Shown in pieces: positions 7,001-14,260 of a stretch of 24,438 nucleotides of DNA (the first letter of the stretch is position 1; each line of letters opens with the position of its first letter). This DNA is from Bacillota bacterium (GTDB lineage: Bacteria; Bacillota; Sulfobacillia; JAJZYS01; JAJYTV01): positions 1 through 24,438 of the forward strand of contig JAJZIE010000010.1 in assembly GCA_021810725.1 (NCBI GenBank). The letters are read 5' to 3'. The translations under genes and the position numbers were made by a program. The notes under the pieces are model-generated. The model saw nothing but the letters and a program-made list of their open reading frames with translations, did not search any database and had not been told where the DNA came from.

Positions 7001-7485
7001 CAGCACCTCCCCCTGAGACGCCTTACGTCCTGCGCCAGGCTGGCCGCAAGCAACGGGGCCAGCGGGCGGCCATCCGGCAAGCGCTGCGCGGGCCTCACCT
7101 CGAGGAGAGGCTCCAGAACGAAGCGGCGGCGCAAAAGTCCAGGATGCGGCAGCATGAGGGCTGGATCGTCCATCTCCCTGTCGCCGAACAGCAGGAGGTC
7201 GAGATCGAGCGTGCGCGGCGGCTTGCCCGGCGCCCGGACGCGTCCCAGCGCGGCCTCGGTGCCAAGGAGACGATCGAGAAGTGCCCGCGGCGGCATCGCC
7301 TCGGGCACCAGCAGGATGGCCACCGCGTTCAAATAGTTCGGCTGCGCGATGCTCGTCTCCACCGGCAGGCTCTCGTAGAGGGACGAGACGGCGAGCACCG
7401 GCAGTCCGAGAGACCAGAGCCCGCGCCTCAGCGCGGCCTCGGGCCGCCCCAGATTCGCTCCGAGCCCGACGGCGGCCTCAATCAT
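6973..7485 (-). CDS. folK: 2-amino-4-hydroxy-6-hydroxymethyldihydropteridine pyrophosphokinase
   Basis: FolK transfers pyrophosphate from ATP to 6-hydroxymethyl-7,8-dihydropterin, making the substrate for FolP. It has 170 residues, the usual size. It opens AAVGLGANLGRPEAALR (HPPK signature). It continues with SSLYESLPVET, QPNYLNAVAIL, and the ATP/Mg loop GRVRAPGKPPRTLDLDLLLFG, which carries the paired Asp of the D-L-D-L motif. PHPGLLRRRFVLEPL follows. The ATG at 7485 lies within the end of folB (8-bp overlap). A longer frame extends upstream but it reads folB out of frame. The order folP-folB-folK is the usual Bacillota order. Confidence 0.95.
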   Translation of the reverse strand: MIEAAVGLGANLGRPEAALRRGLWSLGLPVLAVSSLYESLPVETSIAQPNYLNAVAILLVPEAMPPRALLDRLLGTEAALGRVRAPGKPPRTLDLDLLLFGDREMDDPALMLPHPGLLRRRFVLEPLLEVRPAQRLPDGRPLAPLLAASLAQDVRRLRGRCWWWRIADAF

Positions 7486-7846
7486 CGCGGCCGATCTCGA
7501 CCTCCGCCTCCACGCCGTCGGCGACGCCGCCGAGCGGCGCGTGCGGCTTGCGCACGTGCACCCGCACCCGCTCCGCCTGCGGGAACTGCTCCAGGAGCGC
7601 CTGAGCGGTCCGCTCCACCAGCGTCTCCAGCAGCCTGAGACTCGGTCCCTCGAAGATGGACCTGGCGGTGCGGTAGACGTAGCGGTAGTCCACCGCCTGC
7701 TCCACCGCGTCGGACTGCGCGACATCACGGAAGTCGTAGCTGATCTCGATGTCCACCAGGAAAGGCTGGCCGAGCCCACGTTCATGTTTGTAGTTGCCGT
7801 GGCGGCCGTAAAAGACGAGCCCGCGCAAGGCGACCTTCCTATTCAT
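7478..7846 (-). CDS. folB: dihydroneopterin aldolase
   Basis: FolB cleaves 7,8-dihydroneopterin to 6-hydroxymethyl-7,8-dihydropterin and glycolaldehyde. It has 122 residues, the standard length. Motifs: GLVFYGRHGNYKHERGLGQPFLVDIEI (N-terminal strand pair with the conserved GxHGxxxxE-type stretch), then a helix AVDYRYVYRTARSIFEG and the conserved LLETLVERTAQ with the active-site-region Glu. It ends with the strand VRVHVRKPHAPL. The ATG at 7846 overlaps the folP stop by 4 bp (ATGA), indicating translational coupling. Confidence 0.95.
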   Translation of the reverse strand: MNRKVALRGLVFYGRHGNYKHERGLGQPFLVDIEISYDFRDVAQSDAVEQAVDYRYVYRTARSIFEGPSLRLLETLVERTAQALLEQFPQAERVRVHVRKPHAPLGGVADGVEAEVEIGRDD

Positions 7847-8940
7847 CCTCGCACCGTCCGATCCGCGACACGCACGGCGTCCACCATCTCGGTGACGTCG
7901 TGCACGCGCACAATATCCGCGCCCAGCGCGACCGACAGCGCACAAGCCGCCACCGTCGCCGCGAGCCGGTCCTCGATCGCCTTGCCGGTCGCCGCCCCGA
8001 GAAAGCTCTTGCGCGACGGCCCGGAGAGGACAGGATAGCCGAGTCCTCTCAGACTTGGCAGCATGCGCAGCAGCGCATAGTCGTCCTCGGGCTTCTTGCC
8101 GAAGCCGAAGCCGGGGTCGAGGACGATCGCGTCGCGCGGGACGCCCAAGGCCTCCGCCGCCCGTGCGCGATCGCGCAGGTGGCGCCGCACGTCGTCGCCG
8201 ACGTGGTGGTAGCCCGGCTCCTCCTGGGCGTGCATCAAGATGACCGCCGCCCCGTGGCGCGCAGTGCCGGGCAGTAGCTCGGGGTCCGCGAGTCCACCCG
8301 TCACATCGTTCACGATCTCGGCGCCCAGGCGCAAGGCGGCCTCGGCGACCGGCCACTTGTAGGTGTCGATCGACACGGGGACCTGCAACTGGCCGCGCAG
8401 CTGCTCAAGCACGGGCACGACGCGCCGCAGTTCCTCGTCGAGCGATACCCTGACGCCGGCTAGGCCCCCCGCTGTACGGTGCGCCTTCTGGTACCACCGC
8501 GTCGACTCCCCGCCGATATCGATGATGTCGGCACCGGCAGCCTGCAGCTCGAGCGCGTGGGCCACAGCCCGGTCCACGGCGCTGTAGCGCCCGCCGTCCG
8601 AGAAGGAGTCCGGAGTGACGTTGACGATGCCCATGACGTAGGTGCGCTCGCCGAGCGGCAGTACGCCGCGCGGCAGGCGCAGACCCCGCGGTGTCCGCTC
8701 CAGGGCCTGCGCTCCCAGCGACCGCCAGGGCTCGCCCAGTTCCACCAGCATGGACCGGATCGCGGCAGGGGGGGCGCTGAGTAGCGCCCCCCCTTGCCCC
8801 CGGGTCAGCTGCGGCAGGTCCGGGCCGTCGTAGCCCTCGAGGAAGAGGTGCACAGGGCGCGCCGGCCCCAGGCCGACCTCCTCGAGGACGTCCGCCCGCC
8901 AGGGCGACTGCGGCATGCCGAGAACCCAGGCATCGGCCAT
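7843..8940 (-). CDS. folP: dihydropteroate synthase with N-terminal extension
   Basis: FolP joins hydroxymethyldihydropterin pyrophosphate with p-aminobenzoate. It is the sulfonamide target. The TIM-barrel domain starts near residue 100: VNVTPDSFSDGG (107-117), DIIDIGGEST (138-147), VSIDTYK, IVNDVTGG, ILMHAQ, DPGFGFGKK and LSGPSRKSFLG. About 95 residues precede it, roughly doubling the N-terminal part compared with E. coli FolP. Similar extensions occur in clostridial-type homologues (recalled, not searched). Bases 8768-8793 inside that extension form a G7/C7 hairpin. The ATG at 8940 is separated from the fhs stop by 1 nt and follows an AAGGGG site about 11 nt away. No pabA, pabB or pabC genes are in the window. 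Confidence 0.95.
   Translation of the reverse strand: MADAWVLGMPQSPWRADVLEEVGLGPARPVHLFLEGYDGPDLPQLTRGQGGALLSAPPAAIRSMLVELGEPWRSLGAQALERTPRGLRLPRGVLPLGERTYVMGIVNVTPDSFSDGGRYSAVDRAVAHALELQAAGADIIDIGGESTRWYQKAHRTAGGLAGVRVSLDEELRRVVPVLEQLRGQLQVPVSIDTYKWPVAEAALRLGAEIVNDVTGGLADPELLPGTARHGAAVILMHAQEEPGYHHVGDDVRRHLRDRARAAEALGVPRDAIVLDPGFGFGKKPEDDYALLRMLPSLRGLGYPVLSGPSRKSFLGAATGKAIEDRLAATVAACALSVALGADIVRVHDVTEMVDAVRVADRTVRG
8768..8793. repeat. perfect G7/C7 inverted repeat inside folP
   Basis: The arms GGGGGGGCGCT and AGCGCCCCCCC, 11 bp each, enclose a 4-base loop. The hairpin lies within the coding N-terminal extension of folP, about 150 nt after its start. It would be a very stable RNA or DNA structure. 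No U-tract follows on the minus strand. Confidence 0.7.
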
Positions 8941-8941
8941 T

Positions 8942-10624
8942 TTAGAAGAGCCCCTTGATCTGGCCCTCGGGCGTCAGGTCGATCTTCTCGGCGGCCGGAA
9001 CCTTGGGCAGGCCGGGCATCGTCATGATGTCGCCAAGCAGCGGCACCACGAATCCGGCGCCCGCGGAGAGCCGGACGTCGCGCACGGTGACGCGGAAGCC
9101 CTTCGGCCGGCCGAGGAGCTTGGGGTTGTCGGAGAGCGAGTACTGGGACTTGGCCATGCAGACCGGCAGGTCGCCATAGCCGAGCTCGGTGTAGCGGTCG
9201 AGGTTCTTCTGCGCGGGCGCCAGGTAGTCGACGCCGTCCGCTCCGTAGATCTCCTTGGCGACGCGCTCGATCTTCTCCTTGAGCGACAGGCTGCTCTCGT
9301 AGAGCGGGTGGTAGTCGCCAGGCTGGTTCGCCGCGCGCACGACGGCCTCCGCGAGCGCGACGCCGCCGTCGCCGCCCTTCACGAACACCTCGGAGAGCAC
9401 CATCTCGACGCCGAGCTGGTGGGCGCGGCTCTCGAGCAGGGCGATCTCGGCCTCGGTGTCGCTCGGGAAGCGGTTGATGGCCACGACCGGGTTCAGCCCG
9501 AACTGGCGCACGATCGCGACGTGCTGCTCGAGGTTCGGAATGCCCTTCTCGAGCGCGCCGAGGTCCTCCTGGGAGAGGTTCTTGAGCTCGGCGCCGCCGT
9601 GCAGCTTCAGCGCGCGGATCGTCGCCACGAGTACCACCGCCGACGGCTTGATGCCCGCCTTCGGCGCCACGATGTCCATGAACTTCTCCGCGCCGAGGTC
9701 GGAGCCGAATCCGCCCTCCGTCACGACGTAGTCGGCCAGCTTGAGGGCGAGGCGCGTGGCCTGGATCGAGTTGTTGCCGTGCGCGATGTTCGCGAACGGG
9801 CCGCCGTGGATCAGGGCGGGCGTATTCTCGAGGGTCTGGACAAGGTTGGGCTTGATCGCGTCCTTCAGCAGGGCCGCCATCGCTCCGTCCGCCTTGAGGT
9901 CCTTCGCCGTCACGTAGGTGCCGTCGTAGCGGCTGCCCACCACGATCTTGCCGAGGCGCTCCTTGAGGTCCTTCAGGCTCGTCGAGAGGCAGAGGATCGC
10001 CATGATCTCGGACGCCACCGTGATCATGAAGCCGGACTCGCGCGGAATGCCGTTCGCCTTGCCGCCGAGCCCGAGCACGATGTTGCGCAGCGCGCGGTCG
10101 TTCATGTCGAGGACGCGCGGCCACGTGATCGTGCGCGCGTCGATACCGAGCGCGTTGCCCTGCTGCAGGTGGTTGTCGAGCATGGCCGCCAGGAGGTTGT
10201 GCGCCGAGGTGATCGCGTGGAAGTCGCCGGTGAAGTGGAGGTTGATGTCCTCCATCGGAACGACCTGCGCGTACCCGCCTCCGGCGGCGCCGCCCTTGAT
10301 GCCGAAGCACGGTCCCAGCGACGGCTCGCGCAAGGCGATGATCGCGTTCTTGCCGATCTTCGAGAGCGCCTGGCCGAGTCCGACCGTCGTCGTCGTCTTG
10401 CCTTCGCCCGCCGGCGTCGGGTTGATCGACGTGCAGAGAATGAGTCGGCCGTCCGGCCTGTCCTTCAGCCGCTCATACACCTCGAGCGGGATCTTCGCCT
10501 TGTACTTTCCATACTGCTCAATGTCGTCCGGCCCGAGATCCAGCTTCTTCGCGATCTCGGTGATCGGGAGCATCTTCGCCGCTTCGGCGATCTCGATGTC
10601 ACTCAGCAACCTTATTCCCTCCAT
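8942..10624 (-). CDS. fhs: formate--tetrahydrofolate ligase
   Basis: Fhs makes 10-formyltetrahydrofolate from formate, THF and ATP, feeding purine synthesis and, in acetogens, the methyl branch of the Wood-Ljungdahl pathway. From ATG 10624 it is 560 residues, the usual length. Motifs: the N-terminal SDIEIAEAAKMLPITEIA, the P-loop NPTPAGEGKTTTTVGL, REPSLGPCFGIKGGAAGGGY, and HFTGDFHAITSAHNLLAA. Further on are NDRALRNI, GSRYDGT, a central EGGFGSDLGAEKF, and the C-terminal MTMPGLPK. The frame is open upstream to 10717 but the extra 31 residues do not look like Fhs. The start has a G5 site about 7 nt upstream. It is the first gene of fhs-folP-folB-folK-birA. Its location before folP links folate synthesis to one-carbon loading but does not prove acetogenesis. 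Confidence 0.97.
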   Translation of the reverse strand: MEGIRLLSDIEIAEAAKMLPITEIAKKLDLGPDDIEQYGKYKAKIPLEVYERLKDRPDGRLILCTSINPTPAGEGKTTTTVGLGQALSKIGKNAIIALREPSLGPCFGIKGGAAGGGYAQVVPMEDINLHFTGDFHAITSAHNLLAAMLDNHLQQGNALGIDARTITWPRVLDMNDRALRNIVLGLGGKANGIPRESGFMITVASEIMAILCLSTSLKDLKERLGKIVVGSRYDGTYVTAKDLKADGAMAALLKDAIKPNLVQTLENTPALIHGGPFANIAHGNNSIQATRLALKLADYVVTEGGFGSDLGAEKFMDIVAPKAGIKPSAVVLVATIRALKLHGGAELKNLSQEDLGALEKGIPNLEQHVAIVRQFGLNPVVAINRFPSDTEAEIALLESRAHQLGVEMVLSEVFVKGGDGGVALAEAVVRAANQPGDYHPLYESSLSLKEKIERVAKEIYGADGVDYLAPAQKNLDRYTELGYGDLPVCMAKSQYSLSDNPKLLGRPKGFRVTVRDVRLSAGAGFVVPLLGDIMTMPGLPKVPAAEKIDLTPEGQIKGLF

Positions 10625-10670
10625 GGACGGCCCCCGGGGCAGACCGTCAGCTTTGGCCACACACGCGACA

Positions 10671-10676
10671 AGTATA
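10671..10676 (-). promoter_or_regulatory. possible -10 element of the fhs operon
   Basis: TATACT lies on the minus strand about 47 nt before the fhs ATG, in the 74-bp gap after the HtrA-like gene. I see no good -35 at 17 nt. The leader that follows can pair GACGG with CCGTC around the G-rich ribosome site. Confidence 0.35.
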
Positions 10677-10698
10677 TCTCTTTGCGTCTCCCCGTGGT

Positions 10699-11511
10699 TC
10701 AGGCCCGAACGGACCATTTGAATACGGGGGGTATATAGCGCCAGATGCTGGTGGCAAGCGGTTTCCGGGATCTCCCTGTGCGGGGCGTCCTGCGGGAAGA
10801 CCGTGCGACCGCCTGCGCGAGCGCCCGCGCGGGCACGGCAAACGCGATCCGCCTACCCCCCGCCACCTGCAGCGTGGCCATCCCGATCACCTGCCCGGAC
10901 AGGTCGATCAGCGGTCCACCCACGTTGCCGGCATGGATGGGCGCATCGGTCTGAAGCAGGGGCCGCACGCCACCACCAGGCGCGAGCATGTCCCGCGCGC
11001 CGGCCGACACCACGCCGAAGGCGGCGCTTTGCCGCCCCAGCACCAAGACCCAGCTGCCCGCCGCCGCCGGGCGCCTCGCCAGGGGCAGGGCCTGCAAAGG
11101 CCGGGACGGCCGCACGTGCAGCACGGCGACGTCGTCGGCCGCGTCGAGGTCGATGCGCTGTACACGTAGATGGGTACCCGTCGGCGCGGTGCGCACATCC
11201 ACGCGCCGCGCCCCGGCGACGAGACGGGCGCTCGTCAGAATCGCCCCTCGCGGATCCACGACGAAACCGCTGCCCACGAGCCGCACGGCGATCCCGTGAC
11301 CCGCCGCGGTGACGGTGCCGGCGGGCATCAAGGCGGCGACCTGCACCACCGCCGGCGCCGCCCGCCGCACGGCCTGGGCGGCCGCATCCCGGGACAGGGC
11401 CGTTCCCGCCTGGGCAGGCTGTGCCTTCTTGGGTCCCTGCACCGTGCAGCCAGCCAGCAGGAAGAGCGCGAGGGCCATCGCGGCCGCGGTCACCGGCGCG
11501 AATCTGGGCAC
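10699..11511 (-). CDS. HtrA/trypsin-fold lipoprotein with degenerate catalytic residues
   Basis: This is a 270-residue secreted lipoprotein. The N-terminus has a hydrophobic signal segment and a lipobox FLLAGC with Cys22, so it should be anchored outside the membrane. Residues about 40-230 follow the HtrA/DegP protease fold: GSGFVVDPRGAILTSARLV, DDVAVLHV, GVVSAGARDM, LLQTDAPIHAGNVGGPLID, QVIGMAT and IAFAVPA. The normal triad is His in TNAHVV, Asp in DLAVL and Ser in GNSGGP. Here His is replaced by Arg96 and Ser by Val197, and only the Asp (127) remains, so it should not be a protease. There is no PDZ domain. The C-terminal 35 residues are basic and unlike HtrA. The start is a GTG at 11511 with a GGGGGAGG site 7 nt upstream. 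It may be a peptide-binding or scaffold protein. Confidence 0.8.
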   Translation of the reverse strand: MPRFAPVTAAAMALALFLLAGCTVQGPKKAQPAQAGTALSRDAAAQAVRRAAPAVVQVAALMPAGTVTAAGHGIAVRLVGSGFVVDPRGAILTSARLVAGARRVDVRTAPTGTHLRVQRIDLDAADDVAVLHVRPSRPLQALPLARRPAAAGSWVLVLGRQSAAFGVVSAGARDMLAPGGGVRPLLQTDAPIHAGNVGGPLIDLSGQVIGMATLQVAGGRRIAFAVPARALAQAVARSSRRTPRTGRSRKPLATSIWRYIPPVFKWSVRA

Positions 11512-11586
11512 CTCTCGGCCTCCCCCGGGAAGATGCGCCTAGTATGGGCAAGCGGCGCCACTTCGCTCCTTCCGGGTCCGATATGC

Positions 11587-11617
11587 CGGGGCCCGGCCGC
11601 GGTGCGGCCGGGCCCCG
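11587..11617 (-). terminator. GC-rich hairpin after the M16 operon
   Basis: A perfect 14-bp stem (arm CGGGGCCCGGCCGC) with a 3-nt loop lies 15 nt downstream of the M16 stop codon at 11632 and before the next gene start at 11511. There is no U-run, so termination would be structure-dominated or Rho-assisted. Confidence 0.5.
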
Positions 11618-11631
11618 TGTTGCGGTTCGGC

Positions 11632-12903
11632 TCAGCCGGCGCTCTCCACGATCGATACCGATCGGCGCGGCGTATGGAACTGTTCCTGCAGCCGCCTGCC
11701 GACATCGTCGGCCGTGACCTCCTGCAGCAGGTCGTGGACCGCCATGAGGTCGAGTCCCCGCAAGGCATACTCGCTGAACGCGTGCGCGACCGCCTCAGGC
11801 GCGTTGAAGAGCGCCACGAACTCGCCGAGGCTGCGGCGGCGGCTGCGCTCCACGTCCTTAGGGTCGAGGCCGCGCATGAGCGTCTCGCCGAGGAGCGTCT
11901 CGACGCGCGCGAGCAGGCGGTCGGGGTCCGGCGTGGGGCCGCCGAGCACCGACGCGGCGTAGCCGTCGCCGGAGAAGTAGCTCGAGGAGAACTGCTGGCC
12001 GATGAGACCCTCCTCGTACAGCTGGCGATGGATCTCGGACGAGGGGCCGAAGAGCACGTCGAGCAGGATCTCCATGATCACCTCGCGCCGCAACGCCTCT
12101 TCGGGCGGGGCTGGATCGTCCTTGAAGCCGATCGTGATCAAGGGCACCCCGACCGCCATGCGCTGGCGCGTCATCTCCTCGGCCACGGGCCGCGGCTCCT
12201 CCGGGTAGACGCGGCGCAAACCCGGCTCACCCGTTCCGCCCACAGCCTTGCGCGCCATCGCGAAGACCTCCGCGGGGTCGACATCCCCCGCCACCATGAG
12301 CACCATGTTGCCGGGCTGGTAGAAGGTCCTGTGACAGAGGAACAGCTCGTCCGGGCCGATCCTGCGAATCGATTCGAGGGTGCCGCCGATCTCCACGCGC
12401 ACCGGATGGCGCTGGTAGAGAGCGGCGAGAAGGTTCTGGAACACCACGGAACGTGGATCGTCGAGGTACATCCGCAGCTCCTCGGCGATGATGCCCTGCT
12501 CCTTCTCGACGTTCTCCTCGGTGAAATACGGTCGCTGGACGAACTGCAGCAGGAGGTCGAGCGCCTCGCGGAAATGCTCGGTCGTCGAGAAGAGGTAGCT
12601 CGTGGCGCCGTAGTTCGTATAGGCGTTCGACATCGCGCCGAGGGCGGAGAAGCGCTCCGCGACGTTGCCGTCCTTCTCCTCGAACAGCTTGTGCTCGAGA
12701 AAGTGCGCGATCCCGGCCGGCGTCTCGCGCAGCTTGCCGTCCCGGTCGACGAAAGTCTGGTCGCAGGAGCCGTAGCGCGTCGAGAAGCTCGCGTAGCGGG
12801 TGGCGAACCCCGGCTTCGGCAGCACGTAGCAGCTCAGCCCCGAAGGCAGGACCTCCTGCCAGATCTCCTCGCGCAGGGCGGGCACCTCAATCTTCGTCGC
12901 CAT
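11632..12903 (-). CDS. M16-family zinc peptidase, catalytic subunit (YmfH-like)
   Basis: This is an insulinase-type zinc metallopeptidase of about 423 residues. The inverted zinc motif HFLEH is at residues 67-71, and the expected third ligand Glu is in GIIAEELRMYLDDP near 151. The protein has two half-domains, as in single-ring M16 subunits. Such bacterial proteins work as heterodimers with a partner that lacks the zinc site, and the gene next door supplies exactly that. The ATGs at 12909 and 12903 both follow a GGGGAGGG site. The latter has better spacing (8 nt). The start overlaps the end of the upstream gene by about 17 bp. In B. subtilis the YmfF/YmfH pair is similar. The natural substrate is unknown. 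Confidence 0.92.
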   Translation of the reverse strand: MATKIEVPALREEIWQEVLPSGLSCYVLPKPGFATRYASFSTRYGSCDQTFVDRDGKLRETPAGIAHFLEHKLFEEKDGNVAERFSALGAMSNAYTNYGATSYLFSTTEHFREALDLLLQFVQRPYFTEENVEKEQGIIAEELRMYLDDPRSVVFQNLLAALYQRHPVRVEIGGTLESIRRIGPDELFLCHRTFYQPGNMVLMVAGDVDPAEVFAMARKAVGGTGEPGLRRVYPEEPRPVAEEMTRQRMAVGVPLITIGFKDDPAPPEEALRREVIMEILLDVLFGPSSEIHRQLYEEGLIGQQFSSSYFSGDGYAASVLGGPTPDPDRLLARVETLLGETLMRGLDPKDVERSRRRSLGEFVALFNAPEAVAHAFSEYALRGLDLMAVHDLLQEVTADDVGRRLQEQFHTPRRSVSIVESAG

Positions 12904-14173
12904 CGCCATCGCCCTCCCCGTCGAGGAAATAGACCGTGTCCAGCGTGAGTCCCTGCGCCGCCGCCACGATCTCGTCCCGCTCCACCGCGGCAAGGGCGGC
13001 GATCCGGCGCTTGGGCTCCGTCGGACGCCCCGCCGCGCGCAACTCGAAGTCCGTCATGATCGCCTCGCTGGGCGCGTCCTCGGACTGTTCGATCTGCGTC
13101 GCGATGCCCTTCAGCGTATCCTCCGCCTCCTGCGGCCGGAACTCGCCGCGCCGCAAGACCTCGAGCTGCTCCAGCACGAGGTCCTGGGCCGCCTGCCGGT
13201 TCGCCGGGGCGATGCCCAGATGCACAAAGAGGAGGCCCTTGAGCCCGTCGACCTGGGACTGGGCGTAGTAGGCCAGGGAGTGGCGCTCGCGCACCTCCTG
13301 GAACAGCCGGGAGTGGCTGAAGCCGCCGTAGATCCCGTTCATCATCGAGAGCGCCGGGTACCCGGGGTCCCAGGCGTGCAGGCTCGTCGTGAAGCCGATG
13401 GCCAGCTTGCCCTGGGTGACGGGCTGGCGCTCGCGGACCTCGCGGGGACTGGCGGGCGCCGCGTGCGACGTCGCAAGGACGGGTGGCCGCACCTCGCGGC
13501 GGCCGATGCGGGCCAGCAGCCGGCGGGCATGATCCTGCGCGGCGGCGCTCTCCAGGTCCCCGACCATGTAGATGGCGAGCGGTGCCCGCCTGAGCGTTTC
13601 CTGCCAGTGGCGCCAGAGGCCTTCTCCCGTGTGCCGGTCCAGGTCCTCGAGGCGTCCGAGGCGCGGGATGGCGTATGGCTCATCGCCGCACATCGCCTCG
13701 ACGAGGCGCAGCTGCGCGTAGTGGGCCTTGTCGCTGTAGATGCCCTGGATGCGACGGCGCAGGTTCTCCCGCTCCTGGGAAACCCACTCGCCGCGCAGGC
13801 CGCCGCTCTCAAGCGGCGGCTCGGTGAGCACGTCGCCCAAAAGCGTCATGGCCTCGGGCAGCGGATCCTCGCCGGACAGGTAGCTACTTTGCGCCACCTC
13901 GAGGTGGAAGATCGTGACCTGCTCCTCGCCAAACTTCAGCACGTCGGCGCGCAGTTCAGCGCCGAAGAGCATGTCGAGCCGGCGCGAAAGCAGGATGGTC
14001 TGCGGCAGGCTGCGGGTGCCGCGCTGCAGGATCATCGGCACCAAGGCACCAGCGCTTGCGCCCTGGCTGAGGGGCGCCCGCAGCAGCACGCGGACCGTCG
14101 TCGTCTTGAATTTGGGCGTGGACCAGAGGAAGAGCGATGCGCCAGACTCCAGAGGCGTCTCGATGAAGGCCAA
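12887..14173 (-). CDS. M16-family peptidase-like subunit lacking the zinc site (YmfF-like)
   Basis: This 428-residue protein has M16 folding but no HxxEH motif: the equivalent helix reads ALVPMILQRGTRSLP. It keeps the C-terminal substrate-binding signature (SRLFQEVRERHSLAYYAQS, residues about 290-308), with the Arg and Tyr pair used by the non-catalytic subunit of M16 heterodimers. It should therefore be the structural partner of the downstream YmfH-like subunit. The C-terminus is acidic (DGEGDGDGDED). The start is a TTG at 14173. The frame is open to a stop at 14261 with no ATG or GTG. The only strong ribosome site is about 25 nt upstream with a hairpin in between (separate entry). Confidence 0.9.
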   Translation of the reverse strand: MAFIETPLESGASLFLWSTPKFKTTTVRVLLRAPLSQGASAGALVPMILQRGTRSLPQTILLSRRLDMLFGAELRADVLKFGEEQVTIFHLEVAQSSYLSGEDPLPEAMTLLGDVLTEPPLESGGLRGEWVSQERENLRRRIQGIYSDKAHYAQLRLVEAMCGDEPYAIPRLGRLEDLDRHTGEGLWRHWQETLRRAPLAIYMVGDLESAAAQDHARRLLARIGRREVRPPVLATSHAAPASPREVRERQPVTQGKLAIGFTTSLHAWDPGYPALSMMNGIYGGFSHSRLFQEVRERHSLAYYAQSQVDGLKGLLFVHLGIAPANRQAAQDLVLEQLEVLRRGEFRPQEAEDTLKGIATQIEQSEDAPSEAIMTDFELRAAGRPTEPKRRIAALAAVERDEIVAAAQGLTLDTVYFLDGEGDGDGDED

Positions 14174-14210
14174 CAGTTGGGCCGGGCAGAGCCCGGCCTC
14201 CCTCCCTTCG
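14173..14210 (-). promoter_or_regulatory. ribosome binding region with a hairpin between Shine-Dalgarno and start
   Basis: On the minus strand, AAGGGAGGGAGG (14208-14197) is followed by the stem GGCCGGGC (14198-14191), loop TCT, and GCCCGGCC (14187-14180). Then come CAACTG and the TTG start. Without folding the Shine-Dalgarno is about 25 nt from the start. With the 8-bp stem folded, the gap becomes about 8 unpaired nt. Confidence 0.5.
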
Positions 14211-14260
14211 CCATCCGATGCGATGACGCCCCTATTCTTACCGACCCGCGGGTTCTCCTG

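Noticed and set aside
10625..10717. N-terminal extension of fhs
   Set aside because: The added residues are not Fhs-like, and the region holds a -10-like element and the end of the preceding gene.
8915..10738. A 607-residue plus-strand open frame
   Set aside because: It is antisense to fhs, which has all family motifs. The frame encodes no recognisable domain.
11587..11617. Intrinsic terminator of classical type
   Set aside because: The stem is strong but no U-tract follows on either strand, so it is listed only with modest confidence as a structure-based terminator.
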